A DNA stretch of 47,263 nucleotides from DATEOR01 sp035698665 (GTDB lineage: Bacteria; Actinomycetota; Thermoleophilia; Gaiellales; Gaiellaceae), in contig DASSBN010000076.1 of the NCBI GenBank assembly GCA_035698665.1, forward strand, positions 1-47,263, read 5' to 3'. The position numbers were made by a program, and so were the translations under genes. The first letter of the stretch is position 1. Each line of letters begins with the position of its first letter. This document shows, piece by piece, positions 1 through 7,528 of this stretch. The notes beneath the pieces were generated by a model. That model saw nothing but the letters and a program-made list of their open reading frames with translations. It did no database searches and was not told where the DNA came from.

Positions 1-126
1 CCGGCGGCCGCTCGCGCGGGCGGCTGCGAGCGCAGCGTCGAGCTGGACCGACGAAAGAAGCCCGGCGCGGACGATCATCTCGCCGAGCGGGAGGTCACGC
101 TCCTGGTTTCCGGCCGCAAATGCCAT
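1..126 (-). CDS. PilB/GspE-like N-terminal domain protein, partial (5' end only)
   Basis: Only the first 42 codons are in the window. The frame opens with ATG at 126-124 on the minus strand and stays open to the edge. The visible protein contains LGEMIVRAGLLSSVQLDAAL, then an Ala-rich helix ending SGRR. This pattern (LGE..V..G.....QL..AL) is typical of the small helical N-terminal domain of type II secretion or type IV pilus assembly ATPases and of stand-alone proteins with that domain. The ATPase part would lie outside the window, so the full function is inferred. No clear Shine-Dalgarno sequence precedes the ATG. It is divergent from the VanZ-like gene. Confidence is moderate for being a gene and lower for the family. 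Confidence 0.5.
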   Translation of the reverse strand, partial: MAFAAGNQERDLPLGEMIVRAGLLSSVQLDAALAAARASGRR

Positions 127-210
127 TGACGCGCGTGGAAGAACTTGCCAGATGAATCGGCTGGAACGGCTCTTCCGCCCATCCCCCCGTCGGGGCACTA
201 CGCTCTCGAC

Positions 211-549
211 GTGACCGCAACCCGCTTGAGCCCTTGGATTCCGGTCGTTCTCTGGGCCGCGGTGATCTTCACGCTCTCCTCCGTGCCCGATCTCGGCACA
301 GGGCTGGGGACCTGGGATCTCGTCCTGCGGAAGATCGCGCACGCGGCCGAATACGCGCTCCTCGGAGCCCTGCTCTACCGGGCGGTGCGGGGGCCGGCCG
401 CCGCGCTCACCCTCGCCTCCGCGTTCGCGGTCACGGACGAGTTCCACCAGACCTTCGTCGCCGGCCGGCACGGCTCGCCGGTCGACTGGCTGATCGACAC
501 CGCGGGCGCTGCGATCGGCGTCGCGCTGGCCGTGCGCCTATGGCGCTGA
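211..549 (+). CDS. VanZ-like membrane protein
   Basis: A 112-residue integral membrane protein of the VanZ family. The N-terminal segment reads WIPVVLWAAVIFTLSSVPDL, followed by the family's conserved KIAHAAEYALLGALLYR block. A DEFHQTFVAGRHGSPVDWL motif precedes a last hydrophobic helix. VanZ itself is linked to teicoplanin resistance, but most family members have no known role. I chose GTG at 211 because the first membrane segment then follows directly, as usual for the family. A TTG at 145 in the same frame would add 22 residues of low complexity. The stop overlaps the start of the next gene by 10 bases, so the two are probably co-transcribed. Confidence 0.8.
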   Translation: MTATRLSPWIPVVLWAAVIFTLSSVPDLGTGLGTWDLVLRKIAHAAEYALLGALLYRAVRGPAAALTLASAFAVTDEFHQTFVAGRHGSPVDWLIDTAGAAIGVALAVRLWR

Positions 550-1040
550 GCGCGGTCGCCATCGACCTCGACGGCGCGCTCGGCGACACGCGTCCTCTCT
601 GGAACGACTTCCTCGCCGATGCGGCGCGGCGCTACGCGTCGATCGCGCCGCTCGATCCCTCGGCGCTGCCGGAAGACCGGGGCGCCGCGGCCGAGGAGCT
701 CGACCGCTGGGCGGAGCACGGAGTCGGCGACTGGCGCGGCGCCCTCGAGCGGTTCGCAGAGGATCGCGCCCCCGTCCACTTCCGGCCGAACGCGGACGCC
801 GCGGCCGCGCTGCGCGCGCTCGCCGGCTCGGGCCGGCGCCTGGGCATCTACACGGACGCTCCCGCCGAGCTTGCCGCGGTCGCGCTGGCGCACCTCGGAG
901 CGGGGCGGCGCGTGGAGCTCGTCGAGGCCGGATCAGGCGCCCGTGAGCGCCTGCTGGCCGCCCTTGGGCCCGACACAACCGTTGCGGGGAGCCGTGACGA
1001 CCTCGTTAGGATCAGCGACAGTGGACGCGAAGAACCTTGA
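540..1040 (+). CDS. HAD-superfamily hydrolase-like protein
   Basis: A 166-residue protein beginning MALSAVAIDLDGALGDT. This is the DxD motif I of haloacid dehalogenase-type phosphohydrolases, with the nucleophile Asp near residue 9. A second strand ending in IYTDAP (about residue 105) fits motif II, with Thr instead of the commoner Ser. Motifs III and IV are weak: the C-terminal part ends GSRDDLVRIS, where a DD pair could be motif IV. The protein is short for the family and the cap is small and helical. The substrate cannot be predicted. The ATG overlaps the end of the VanZ-like gene, which decides the start, and the 3' end overlaps the next small gene. Confidence 0.65.
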   Translation: MALSAVAIDLDGALGDTRPLWNDFLADAARRYASIAPLDPSALPEDRGAAAEELDRWAEHGVGDWRGALERFAEDRAPVHFRPNADAAAALRALAGSGRRLGIYTDAPAELAAVALAHLGAGRRVELVEAGSGARERLLAALGPDTTVAGSRDDLVRISDSGREEP

Positions 1041-1242
1041 CGACCGCCAGCTGGACGCGATTCTCGAGCGGCTCGACGGCCTGACGGCCGAGCTGCACGC
1101 GCTGAACAAACGCCTTGACCACGGCGAGGGGCTCCTCAGAATCGCGCACGAGCTCTCGACGCTGAACGACTCCCTGCAGGCGCTCGCGTACGCCGCGCTC
1201 GGGCACCAGGGGCCGCAGGTCCGCCGCCGCCGCACGGGCTGA
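1021..1242 (+). CDS. Small coiled-coil protein of unknown function
   Basis: A 73-residue protein read from GTG at 1021. It is almost entirely helical with a heptad-like pattern (LDAILERLDGLTAELHALNK, then RIAHELSTLNDSLQALAYA) and ends in a short Arg-rich tail. No catalytic motif is visible. It overlaps the last 20 bases of the HAD-like gene, so it probably belongs to the same transcript. The start is chosen because the coiled-coil reading begins right after it; no strong ribosome binding site helps. I do not recognise the family. Confidence 0.5.
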   Translation: MDAKNLDDRQLDAILERLDGLTAELHALNKRLDHGEGLLRIAHELSTLNDSLQALAYAALGHQGPQVRRRRTG

Positions 1243-1250
1243 GTTCTCCA

Positions 1251-1271
1251 CACCGGGGTCAGACCCCGGTG
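1251..1271. repeat. Palindromic GGGGTCAGACCCC element, unit A left copy
   Basis: A perfect palindrome with 10-base arms around a single central A. The core is GGGGTCAGACCCC, flanked by CACC and GGTG. It lies 8 bases after the stop of the small coiled-coil gene. The same core occurs at 1355-1367, 38014-38026 and 38092-38104. The left context TTCTCCACA resembles the TTTTCCACA before two of the other copies. Confidence 0.8.
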
Positions 1272-1343
1272 TCCCGTTCCGACGCGGCTGAAAACGCGTT
1301 TCGCCGCAACGTGCGGCAAACCGGGGCCAAGACGCCTGGGCGC

Positions 1344-1386
1344 TTTTCCACAACGGGGTCAGACCCCGGTGTCCGAAACGGACACC
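1344..1386. repeat. Palindromic GGGGTCAGACCCC element, unit A right copy with hairpin
   Basis: TTTTCCACAA precedes the palindrome CGGGGTCAGACCCCG at 1354-1368. Overlapping its right arm is a hairpin: GGTGTCC (1368-1374), loop GAAAC, GGACACC (1380-1386), a perfect 7-bp stem. It sits 20 bases from the hppA stop codon, between convergent genes. It could act as a bidirectional terminator or as a REP-like element. Between the two copies, 1303-1317 holds a small GCCGC/GCGGC hairpin. Confidence 0.75.
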
Positions 1387-1405
1387 GACCGACGTCCGAA
1401 TGGGC

Positions 1406-3448
1406 CTAGCCGTGGATGGCGGCGATCAGGGGGATGATCAGGATCGCGACGATGTTCGTGATCTTGATCATCGGGTTGATCGCAGGGCCGGCGGTGTCCT
1501 TGTAGGGATCGCCGACGGTGTCCCCCGTGACAGCCGCCGCGTGGGCCTCCGAGCCCTTGCCTCCGTAGGCGCCGTCCTCGATCAGCTTCTTCGCGTTGTC
1601 CCAGGCACCACCGCCTGACGTCATGGCGATGGCGAGGAAGATCCCCGTGACGATCGTCCCGATGAGGAGACCGCCGACGAGCTCGGGCTTGATGATCCCG
1701 GCGACGATCGGGAAGATCACGGGAATCGCGGCAGGGAGCATCATCTTCTTGATCGCCTCGGCGGTGACGATGTTCACCGTCCGCCCGTACTCGGGCCTCC
1801 CCGTCCCCTCCATGATCCCGGGGATCTCGCGGAACTGGCGCCGCACCTCCTCGACCACCTGGGCGCCGACGCGCCCGACCGCCTGCATCGCGAGCGAGGC
1901 GAAGAGGAACGGCATGAGGCCGCCGATGAAGAGGCCAGCGATCACCCAGGAGTCCGAGAGATCGAAGGTCGGCCGGATCCCCTGGTTCGCGAGCTCGGAC
2001 GTGAAGCCGTCGAAGAGGACGAGGGCGGCGAGGCCGGCCGAGCCGATCGCGTAGCCCTTGGTCACGGCCTTCGTCGTGTTGCCGACCGCGTCGAGCGGAT
2101 CGGTGACGCCGCGCACCTCTTCCGGGAGGTCGGCCATCTCGGCGATCCCGCCCGCGTTGTCGGTCACCGGCCCATAGGCGTCGAGCGCGACGATCATGCC
2201 GGTCATGGAGAGCTGCGCCATGACCGCGACGCCGATCCCGTAGAGGCCGGCGAGGCCCGCGGCGCCGACGATTCCGGCCGCGATGACGAGAATCGGGAGC
2301 GCAGTCGCCTGCATGCCGATCGCGAGGCCTTCGATGATGTTGGTGGCGTGACCTGTGGTCGAGGCGCGGGAGATGCCCTTCACCGGAAGCCAGCGAGTGC
2401 CCGTGTAGAACTCCGTGATCGCCACGAGGAGGAACGTGACGGCGAGGCCGATCAGCGCGCAGCCGTAGAGCTCCCAGTAGTTGTACTTGCCGCCGTCGAA
2501 GGCGAGCGTGACGGGGATGAAGCCGATCGCCGAGAGGATCGTGGAGACCGCGACCGCCTTGTAGAGCGCGTTCATGATCGACCCGGTGCGGCCGATGCGC
2601 GCGAAGAAGGTCCCGAGCACGGAGGCGACCACGCCGACGCCGCCGAGGGCGAGCGGATAGACGACCACTCCCGAGGACGGGAAGTTGATCGCGCCGAGGA
2701 ACATGACGGCGACCGCGGTGACCGCGTAGGTCTCGAAGAGGTCGGCGGCCATGCCGGCGCAATCGCCGACGTTGTCGCCCACGTTGTCCGCGATCACGGC
2801 GGGGTTGCGAGGGTCGTCCTCCGGGATGCCGGCTTCGACCTTGCCGACGAGGTCGGCGCCCACGTCGGCGGCCTTCGTGTAGATGCCGCCGCCGAGACGG
2901 GCGAAGACGGAGATGAGCGAGCCGCCGAAGGCGAGCCCGATGAGGTTCTTCGTCGCCTCGTCCGGGGCCTGGTCGAACCAGGCGGTGAGCATCCCGTAGT
3001 ACGCCGCGACGCCGAGCAGGCCGAGCCCGACGACGAGGAGCCCCGTCACCGAGCCGGCGCCGAAGGCGACTCGAAGGGCCGGCTTGACGCCGCCCCTGGC
3101 CGCCTCCGCGGTGCGCACGTTGGCGCGCACTGCCACGTTCATGCCGATGAACCCGGCCGCGGCCGAGAGGACAGCGCCGATCAGGAAGCCGAACGCCGTG
3201 TACCAGCCGAGGTCGTCCCAGAGCCCGATGCCGATGAAGATGACCGCGGCGACGCCGGCGATGGTCAGATACTGGCGGCGGAGGTAGGCGGAAGCGCCTT
3301 CCTGGACCGCCCGCGCGATCTCCTGCATGCGCTCCGTGCCGGCCGGCAGCTTGAGGATGCGGAAAGTGAGCGCGGCGCCCCAGCCAATGCCGACACCGGC
3401 GCAGAGCAGGGCGAACAGGACGCTGTGGTTCTGGAAGAAGTCAGTCAC
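1406..3448 (-). CDS. hppA: Proton-translocating membrane pyrophosphatase, probably K+-independent
   Basis: A 680-residue polytopic membrane protein of the H+-PPase family. It couples pyrophosphate hydrolysis to proton pumping across the cytoplasmic membrane. The substrate site motif GGGIYTKAADVGADLVGKVE is at about residues 187-206, followed by the acidic block DNVGDNVGDCAGMAADLFE. A second acidic signature, GDTVGDPYKDTAGP, is near the C terminus. The K+-dependence position lies in GNTTKAVTKG, where Lys at residue 460 marks K+-independent enzymes; K+-dependent ones have Ala. Size fits the family. I chose GTG at 3448; an in-frame TTG at 3481 would add 11 residues. It lies downstream of mtnP on the same strand, with a short gap. 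Confidence 0.96.
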   Translation of the reverse strand: MTDFFQNHSVLFALLCAGVGIGWGAALTFRILKLPAGTERMQEIARAVQEGASAYLRRQYLTIAGVAAVIFIGIGLWDDLGWYTAFGFLIGAVLSAAAGFIGMNVAVRANVRTAEAARGGVKPALRVAFGAGSVTGLLVVGLGLLGVAAYYGMLTAWFDQAPDEATKNLIGLAFGGSLISVFARLGGGIYTKAADVGADLVGKVEAGIPEDDPRNPAVIADNVGDNVGDCAGMAADLFETYAVTAVAVMFLGAINFPSSGVVVYPLALGGVGVVASVLGTFFARIGRTGSIMNALYKAVAVSTILSAIGFIPVTLAFDGGKYNYWELYGCALIGLAVTFLLVAITEFYTGTRWLPVKGISRASTTGHATNIIEGLAIGMQATALPILVIAAGIVGAAGLAGLYGIGVAVMAQLSMTGMIVALDAYGPVTDNAGGIAEMADLPEEVRGVTDPLDAVGNTTKAVTKGYAIGSAGLAALVLFDGFTSELANQGIRPTFDLSDSWVIAGLFIGGLMPFLFASLAMQAVGRVGAQVVEEVRRQFREIPGIMEGTGRPEYGRTVNIVTAEAIKKMMLPAAIPVIFPIVAGIIKPELVGGLLIGTIVTGIFLAIAMTSGGGAWDNAKKLIEDGAYGGKGSEAHAAAVTGDTVGDPYKDTAGPAINPMIKITNIVAILIIPLIAAIHG

Positions 3449-3519
3449 GAAGTCGAGGCCTGGACCGCGCAGATCCGGCAACTGATGCCGGATCCGGCGG
3501 CGGCATTTCTATCACAAGT

Positions 3520-4311
3520 TCACATCCTCGCGCCGCGGAGCGCGGTCGCGCAGAGGTGCTCCTCCGGCTGCGGCGGGATCTTCGGTATGACGGCGAAGAG
3601 GAGCTCGCGCAGACGCTCGTTGTTCTCGTTGAAGACCGTCACGACCTGCTCGTGCGAGACGGGCTCGGCGCCCTCGACGCCGACGTCGTGGTCGGTGACC
3701 ATCGAGATGTTCGCGTAGCAGAGCTCGAGCTCGCGGGCCAGATAGCCCTCCGGGTAGGCGGTCATGTTGATCGTGTCCCAGCCCATCGCCTGGAACCACT
3801 GCGACTCCGCGCGGGTCGAGAAGCGCGGGCCCTGGATGACGACCACGGTGCCGCCGTTTCGCGCTTTGATCCCGAGCTCCCCGGCCGTGTCGGCCAAGAG
3901 CGCGCGCAGATCCGGGCAGTACGGGTCGGCAGCGGAGACGTGCGTGGTCTCGGGCCCGTCGTAGAAGGTGTCGGTCCGCCCACTCGTCCGGTCGACGAAC
4001 TGGTCGCAGACGACGAACTCTCCGAGCTCGAGCTCGGCCTTGAGCGCCCCCGAGGCGTTCGGCCCGATGATCCGGCGCACGCCGAGCTCCTTCATCGCCC
4101 AGACATTCGCCCGGTACGGGATCGCATGCGGCGGCAGCTCGTGGTTCAAGCCGTGCCGCGGCAGAAACGCGACGCTCTTCCCGCCGATCTCGCCGATCGT
4201 GAAGGGCGCCGACGGCTTCCCGTACGGCGTCTCCACGTCCACCTGCTCGACGTCTTCGAGGAACGAGTAGAAGCCCGACCCTCCGAAGACGCCGATCTCA
4301 GCCCTCGCCAT
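3520..4311 (-). CDS. mtnP: S-methyl-5'-thioadenosine phosphorylase
   Basis: A 263-residue purine nucleoside phosphorylase-family enzyme. It cleaves 5'-methylthioadenosine with phosphate to adenine and methylthioribose-1-phosphate in methionine salvage. The sequence shows the N-terminal phosphate loop IGVFGGSGFYSF, FLPRHGLNHELPPHAIPYRA, the GPRFSTRAES phosphate and ribose region, and NMTAYPEGYLARELELCYA for purine and ribose contacts. VTDHD near residue 215 is the Asp-containing base-specificity loop. The start is the ATG at 4311, preceded by AAGGGG. The first 14 bases overlap the end of the DUF1844 gene, so the genes are translationally linked. A related 6-oxopurine phosphorylase activity cannot be excluded from sequence alone. 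Confidence 0.92.
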   Translation of the reverse strand: MARAEIGVFGGSGFYSFLEDVEQVDVETPYGKPSAPFTIGEIGGKSVAFLPRHGLNHELPPHAIPYRANVWAMKELGVRRIIGPNASGALKAELELGEFVVCDQFVDRTSGRTDTFYDGPETTHVSAADPYCPDLRALLADTAGELGIKARNGGTVVVIQGPRFSTRAESQWFQAMGWDTINMTAYPEGYLARELELCYANISMVTDHDVGVEGAEPVSHEQVVTVFNENNERLRELLFAVIPKIPPQPEEHLCATALRGARM

Positions 4312-4618
4312 CCGCCCCTTCGCCGGCAGCGTTGGCGTACGCGAGCTGCAGGCTCGCAACCGATTGGTTGAAGTCTCGGACGAGCTCCTCGGGGACGACG
4401 CTCTCGAGGACGGGCGTGAGCGCGGTCATCGTGTCGATGGCGAGCTTCGCCTGCTGCAGGTCGCGGTCGTCCTTCGTGTCCTCGGTCAGCCCGAGGCGGC
4501 GGTAGCCGATCGAGGAGATCGTGATCAGCGTCTGGATGAGGAGGTCCTCGATCCGCAGCCGACGGAGCTCCTCGGCCAGCTCGCGCGCGAGCTCTTCTTC
4601 GTTCACGTGCTCAGACAT
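4298..4618 (-). CDS. DUF1844 domain protein
   Basis: A 106-residue protein. An acidic helical N terminus (SEHVNEEELARELAEELRRL) leads into the DUF1844 core: LIQTLITISSIGYRRLGL, DLQQAKLAIDTMTAL and a final helix ending LQLAYANAAG. Family members are small cytosolic proteins of unknown function, often encoded near housekeeping genes. The start is the ATG at 4618. It overlaps the end of the carboxylate-amine ligase gene by 8 bases, and its own end overlaps mtnP by 14. This dense packing supports a single operon from the glycosyltransferase gene to mtnP. Confidence 0.85.
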   Translation of the reverse strand: MSEHVNEEELARELAEELRRLRIEDLLIQTLITISSIGYRRLGLTEDTKDDRDLQQAKLAIDTMTALTPVLESVVPEELVRDFNQSVASLQLAYANAAGEGADGEG

Positions 4619-5762
4619 GGACGGCTTCCAGCACCTCCTCGGCGTAGATCTCCTCCATGCTCTGCCCGGCCTCGTGCTTCGCAATCTGCCGCTCGGCGGG
4701 AGTCGCCGACGGAACCGTGAGGAACGAGGCGACGCCGAGCTCTTCGGCGACCGGCAGCGTCCACTGGATGAGCTGCTCGATGCGGGCCCGGGCGGGCAGC
4801 ACGTCGCCGGTCTCGAGGTCGATGAGCTCGCCGGAGAGCCCGTAACGGATGGCGCGCCAGAAGTTCTCCTCGATCAGCCGATGCGGATGATCGGGGAGCG
4901 TCTCCCCCTCGTCGACGGCGCGCGCGATCCGCGCGGTGAGCGCGAACATGAGCGCAGCGAGGGCCTGAGACTCGCCGAGCTCGGGCTGGCCGTCGCAGAT
5001 CCGCAGCTCCACCGTCGGGAAGGCGAGATGCGGGCGCACGCTCCACCAGAGCTGCGTGTGCTCGGTGATCGACCTCGTGTCGTAGAGAAAGCGCACGTAG
5101 TCCTCGTACTCGGCCCAGTCGCGGAAGGCGTCGGGGACGCCGCAGCGCGGGAACAGGCGCGTGAAGATCTCGGTGCGCGCCGAGTGGAGGTAGGTGTAGG
5201 CGCCCTCGACGAACGGCGAGCTGCCCGAGCACGCGAGCAGCTCCGGAAGGAAGCTGCGGAGCGCATTCGTGACGTGGATCGCCCGGTCGGCGCCCTTGAT
5301 GCCGACGTGCACGTGGAGCCCGAAGGTGTTGTTGCGCCAGACGACGTAGCGGAGAACCTCGTCGTTGCGGCGGTAGTGCGGGGTGTCGATGATCCTCTGC
5401 TCCTGCCAGGGGCTCCACGGATGCGTCCCGACGGCACACAGCCCGGCGTCGAGCCGGCCGGCCAGCTCGAGGAGCTGCCTGCGCCGCTCGGCCATGACTG
5501 CGGCCGCATCGGCGAAGGTCTCGCAGCGGCCCGTGCGCACCTCGACCTCGGAGGCGATGAGCTCGCCGACGAGATGCTCTTCGACGTCCGTGCCCTGCGC
5601 GGCGGCCTGGAACTCCTCGAAGCGGTTGACGAGGCCGAGCGTGCGCGGGTCGAGGATCGCGAACTCCTCCTCCACCGCAACGGTGAAGTCCTGCCCGCCG
5701 TCGAAGCCCTCGCGGGCCGAGCGGATCTGCTCCTCGGGACTGAGCTTCTGGGCCTCACCCAC
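4611..5762 (-). CDS. YbdK-type carboxylate-amine ligase (glutamate-cysteine ligase family 2)
   Basis: A 383-residue member of the GCS2 family of ATP-dependent carboxylate-amine ligases. Family hallmarks seen are TVAVEEEFAILDP near the N terminus (acidic metal and ATP site), GTHPWSPW, RRNDEVLRYVVWRNNTFGLHVHVG (the HVHVG motif) and TVELRICDGQPEL. Relatives make gamma-glutamylcysteine weakly or have unknown acceptors, so the true substrate is open; thiol or ergothioneine synthesis is one possibility. The start is GTG at 5762, overlapping the glycosyltransferase stop by 8 bases. The C-terminal end overlaps the DUF1844 gene. Confidence 0.9.
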   Translation of the reverse strand: MGEAQKLSPEEQIRSAREGFDGGQDFTVAVEEEFAILDPRTLGLVNRFEEFQAAAQGTDVEEHLVGELIASEVEVRTGRCETFADAAAVMAERRRQLLELAGRLDAGLCAVGTHPWSPWQEQRIIDTPHYRRNDEVLRYVVWRNNTFGLHVHVGIKGADRAIHVTNALRSFLPELLACSGSSPFVEGAYTYLHSARTEIFTRLFPRCGVPDAFRDWAEYEDYVRFLYDTRSITEHTQLWWSVRPHLAFPTVELRICDGQPELGESQALAALMFALTARIARAVDEGETLPDHPHRLIEENFWRAIRYGLSGELIDLETGDVLPARARIEQLIQWTLPVAEELGVASFLTVPSATPAERQIAKHEAGQSMEEIYAEEVLEAVHV

Positions 5763-6987
5763 GCGGCGAAAGTATCAGAGCGGCAATCGTCTCCCAGCTC
5801 CAGCGCCCGACCGCCACCGAGCGCGCGGCGGCGGAGAGACGAGCCCATTCCGGGCGCGGCAGCGAGAGGATCGCGTCGAGCTTCGCAGTCAGATCCGCGA
5901 GGTCCCCGGGGGCGAAGGCGGCGAGCTCGCGGTGCTCCTCCGGATAGGCCGCCTCGAGGCCCGCGGCGACCTCGGCGAGGCCCGAGTGGTGCGCGACAAG
6001 AGTCGGCGAACCGCACGCAGCGGCCTCCGCGGCCACCATCCCGAACGCCTCCGGGAAGACGGACGGGGTCACGCTGACGTCGGCGAGCGGCCAGAGATGG
6101 CGAAGATGGCGGTGCTCGAGCGCCCCGGTGAAGAGAACTCGCTCTCCCGCCTGTCGCTCCAGCTCCTCGCGCGCCGGCCCGAAGCCCACGACGACGGCGC
6201 GTGCGTCAACGTGCTCGAGGGCCTCGAGGAGGAGGTGAACGCCTTTCTCCTCGCTCAGCTTCCCGACGTAGACGACTGTGCGGCCCTCGCCGCCGAGAAA
6301 GTCGCGGAGCCGGTCGGCGTTACCGGCGTCGGGGTCGCGCTCCGAGCTCCGCGGGGGATCGCGCCGAGCCTCCTCCAGCAACGCGGACAGAGCCTGTTCG
6401 CGCGGCTCCGGCCGAAGCTCGTCGATATCGACCCCGGGCGGGACGACCCGCACGCGCTCGGTCCAGCCCACGACCTCCTCGAGCACCGAGCGGATGTGCT
6501 CCGAGCCGGCGAGAACCTCCGTTGAAGCGACGAGGCTCTCGCGCGCCCAGGCGGAAAGCTCCTCGTTCCCGCGCATGGAGAACTCGAGCTCCGAGCCGTG
6601 CGCCTTGACCGTGAAGGGCATGCCCACAGCTGCACCTACCGGTGCGCCCAGAAGGACGTGATTCGTCAGCAGGAAGTCCGCCGGGAGGTGCTCTTCGATC
6701 GCGGACGCGTTCCGCTCGACGAACCGCGCGCGCTCCTCCTGCGTCAGATCCTGGAGGTAGCGAGGCTCCATGTCCTCGTACCGGTCGAGGACGAAGACGG
6801 GCAGCGGCCCGTCGAGCGGCGGCCGGACGACCTTTGCGCCGCCGAGGTCGAACTCCTCCGGATGCGGGTCCTGGCAGAAGACGACGACCTCGTGGCCGAG
6901 CCGGCTCCAAGCCCGTGCGAGCGCTCGGGTGTAGACGTTCGATCCGGTACCGCCCAGGAGGTAGCCGTGCCAAATGAGAATCTTCAT
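5755..6987 (-). CDS. Glycosyltransferase family 4 protein
   Basis: A 410-residue GT-B fold glycosyltransferase. The N-terminal Rossmann half starts MKILIWHGYLLGGTGSNVYT, with the glycine-rich acceptor loop. The C-terminal half carries VYVGKLSEEKGVHLLLEAL and the donor-binding EX7E motif in PEAFGMVAAEAAACG. It probably transfers a sugar from a nucleotide-sugar donor to a cell-envelope or small-molecule acceptor. The acceptor is unknown. The ATG at 6987 is fixed by the first beta strand. This start is only two bases from the GTG of the divergent sigma factor gene, so its promoter must lie inside that gene. It is the first gene of a minus-strand run ending with hppA. Confidence 0.9.
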   Translation of the reverse strand: MKILIWHGYLLGGTGSNVYTRALARAWSRLGHEVVVFCQDPHPEEFDLGGAKVVRPPLDGPLPVFVLDRYEDMEPRYLQDLTQEERARFVERNASAIEEHLPADFLLTNHVLLGAPVGAAVGMPFTVKAHGSELEFSMRGNEELSAWARESLVASTEVLAGSEHIRSVLEEVVGWTERVRVVPPGVDIDELRPEPREQALSALLEEARRDPPRSSERDPDAGNADRLRDFLGGEGRTVVYVGKLSEEKGVHLLLEALEHVDARAVVVGFGPAREELERQAGERVLFTGALEHRHLRHLWPLADVSVTPSVFPEAFGMVAAEAAACGSPTLVAHHSGLAEVAAGLEAAYPEEHRELAAFAPGDLADLTAKLDAILSLPRPEWARLSAAARSVAVGRWSWETIAALILSPRG

Positions 6988-6989
6988 CC

Positions 6990-7520
6990 GTGGAAGATCC
7001 TGACGCACCGCTGGTCGCGCGGGCGCAGCGAGGCGACCGCTTCGCGTTCGAGCAGCTCGTCGAGCGCCATCAGCACCGCCTCCTCACGCTCGCCGCGCGG
7101 ACGCTCGGCTCTGCCGACGAGGCGGCCGACGCGGTCCAGGAGGCGTTCATCCGCGCCTGGCTCGGACTGCCCCGCTTTCGCGGCGGCTCGCTCTTCTCGA
7201 CGTGGCTCTACCGCATCGGGCTGAACGCGGCGCACGACCAGCGCCTCAAGCGCCGGCCCGAACCACTCGACGAGACCCGCGAGCCCGCCGATCCACAGGA
7301 CTCCTTCCTCGCGAGCGAGCTTTCGACCGCCCTTCAAGGCGCGCTGAACGAGCTCGACGAGGACTACCGAGTCGCCGTCGTCCTCTACGACGTGCTCGGA
7401 TGCTCGTACACGGAGATCGCCGAGCTGACCCAGGTCGCCGAAGGTACGGTGAAATCGCGCATCTTCCGCGGCCGCAGCCGGTTGGCGGAGCTCCTGGGAA
7501 CAAGGACGGCCGGGGAGTAG
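6990..7520 (+). CDS. ECF-type RNA polymerase sigma factor
   Basis: A 176-residue sigma-70 family protein with only regions 2 and 4, as in extracytoplasmic-function sigma factors. Region 2 is seen as FEQLVERHQHRLLTLAARTL and DEAADAVQEAFIRAW through FSTWLYRIGLNAA (about residues 20-80). Region 4 is YRVAVVLYDVLGCSYTEIAE then VAEGTVKSRIFRGRSRLAEL, a helix-turn-helix that reads the -35 element. GTG at 6990 is the only start that keeps the whole of region 2. The anti-sigma gene follows after 8 bases, the usual arrangement for a sigma factor held inactive at the membrane. The stimulus and regulon are unknown; the envelope gene downstream is a candidate target. Confidence 0.93.
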   Translation: MEDPDAPLVARAQRGDRFAFEQLVERHQHRLLTLAARTLGSADEAADAVQEAFIRAWLGLPRFRGGSLFSTWLYRIGLNAAHDQRLKRRPEPLDETREPADPQDSFLASELSTALQGALNELDEDYRVAVVLYDVLGCSYTEIAELTQVAEGTVKSRIFRGRSRLAELLGTRTAGE

Positions 7521-7528
7521 TCGAAGGC

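Noticed and set aside
126..154. A promoter with TTGACG as -35 before the VanZ-like gene
   Set aside because: TTGACG is at 126-131, but no acceptable -10 is found 16-18 bases downstream.
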